Shown in pieces: positions 63,994 to 64,000 of a DNA stretch of 64,000 bases. Source of the stretch: G963701675 sp963701675 (lineage in GTDB: Bacteria; Planctomycetota; Planctomycetia; Gemmatales; Gemmataceae); NCBI GenBank assembly GCA_963701675.1, contig OY969623.1, positions 4,092,001 through 4,156,000 on the forward strand. Reading direction: 5' to 3'. Position numbers and translations under genes: made by a program. Under the pieces are notes generated by a model that saw only the letters and a program-made list of their open reading frames with translations, was not told where the DNA came from and searched no databases. Position 1 is the stretch's first letter; each line of letters begins with the position of its first letter.

Positions 63994-64000
63994 GAGAGTG

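Overview
The window looks like chromosome of a planctomycete (Planctomycetota; a Gemmataceae-like genus is my best guess, but family level is inference). Evidence: a DUF1549/DUF1553 protein, Tat-exported Gfo/Idh/MocA and related secreted proteins, an FG-GAP surface protein with the LExLExR-type N-terminal motif, a MoxR-DUF58-BatA-vWA cluster followed by a very large secreted vWA protein, high G+C, and no tRNA or rRNA seen. Most genes are housekeeping or family-typical; the accessory parts are 1-650, 22.1-26.5 kb and 47.1-49.8 kb.

Layout. 1-3914 (minus): nuoABCDE of complex I, followed directly by a DUF433/DUF5615 toxin-antitoxin-like pair that runs off the left edge. 4151-10687 (plus): MoxR ATPase, DUF58, BatA-type vWA membrane protein and a second vWA membrane protein, probably one envelope-associated AAA+/vWA system; then thrC, a REC-Hpt protein and a PBP4-type peptidase. 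14358-20169 (minus): a PP-loop ATPase and a giant secreted vWA/secretin-N-like/DUF2135 protein. 20505-22158: msrB and a secreted aldose 1-epimerase, divergent.

22.1-26.5 kb is a patchwork: an RHS-repeat remnant bounded by a short inverted repeat, a HEAT-repeat gene overlapping a DUF4265 gene, short coding tails without bodies, and a tight three-gene cassette headed by a TIGR04255-family protein. It reads like an orphan immunity or conflict island and holds the best candidate for an undescribed system. 26.5-37.5 kb (mostly minus): yebC, a TPR protein, an endonuclease III-like protein, rbfA, DUF503, infB, a WD40-like protein and a Tat-exported oxidoreductase. 37.7-47.1 kb: cupin, Tat protein, tyrosine phosphatase, release-factor-like protein, rhomboid protease, FmdB zinc ribbon, deoC, SH3 protein, methyltransferase, DUF1549/DUF1553. 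47.5-64 kb: FG-GAP protein, a VapBC-like pair, a tricorn-type protease, moeA-lnt-hydrolase, a secreted protein, a GNAT-FGGY kinase pair and a large C-terminally anchored protein.

Four genes (a vWA/amidotransferase-like gene near 9.92 kb, the giant vWA gene near 19.59 kb, infB near 34.26 kb, and the release-factor-like gene near 40.38 kb) each need one frame change to restore a full-length product, and each change falls at a short alternating GC tract. Because infB is essential, systematic small-indel sequence error is the likeliest explanation; annotations of these genes below join the frames.
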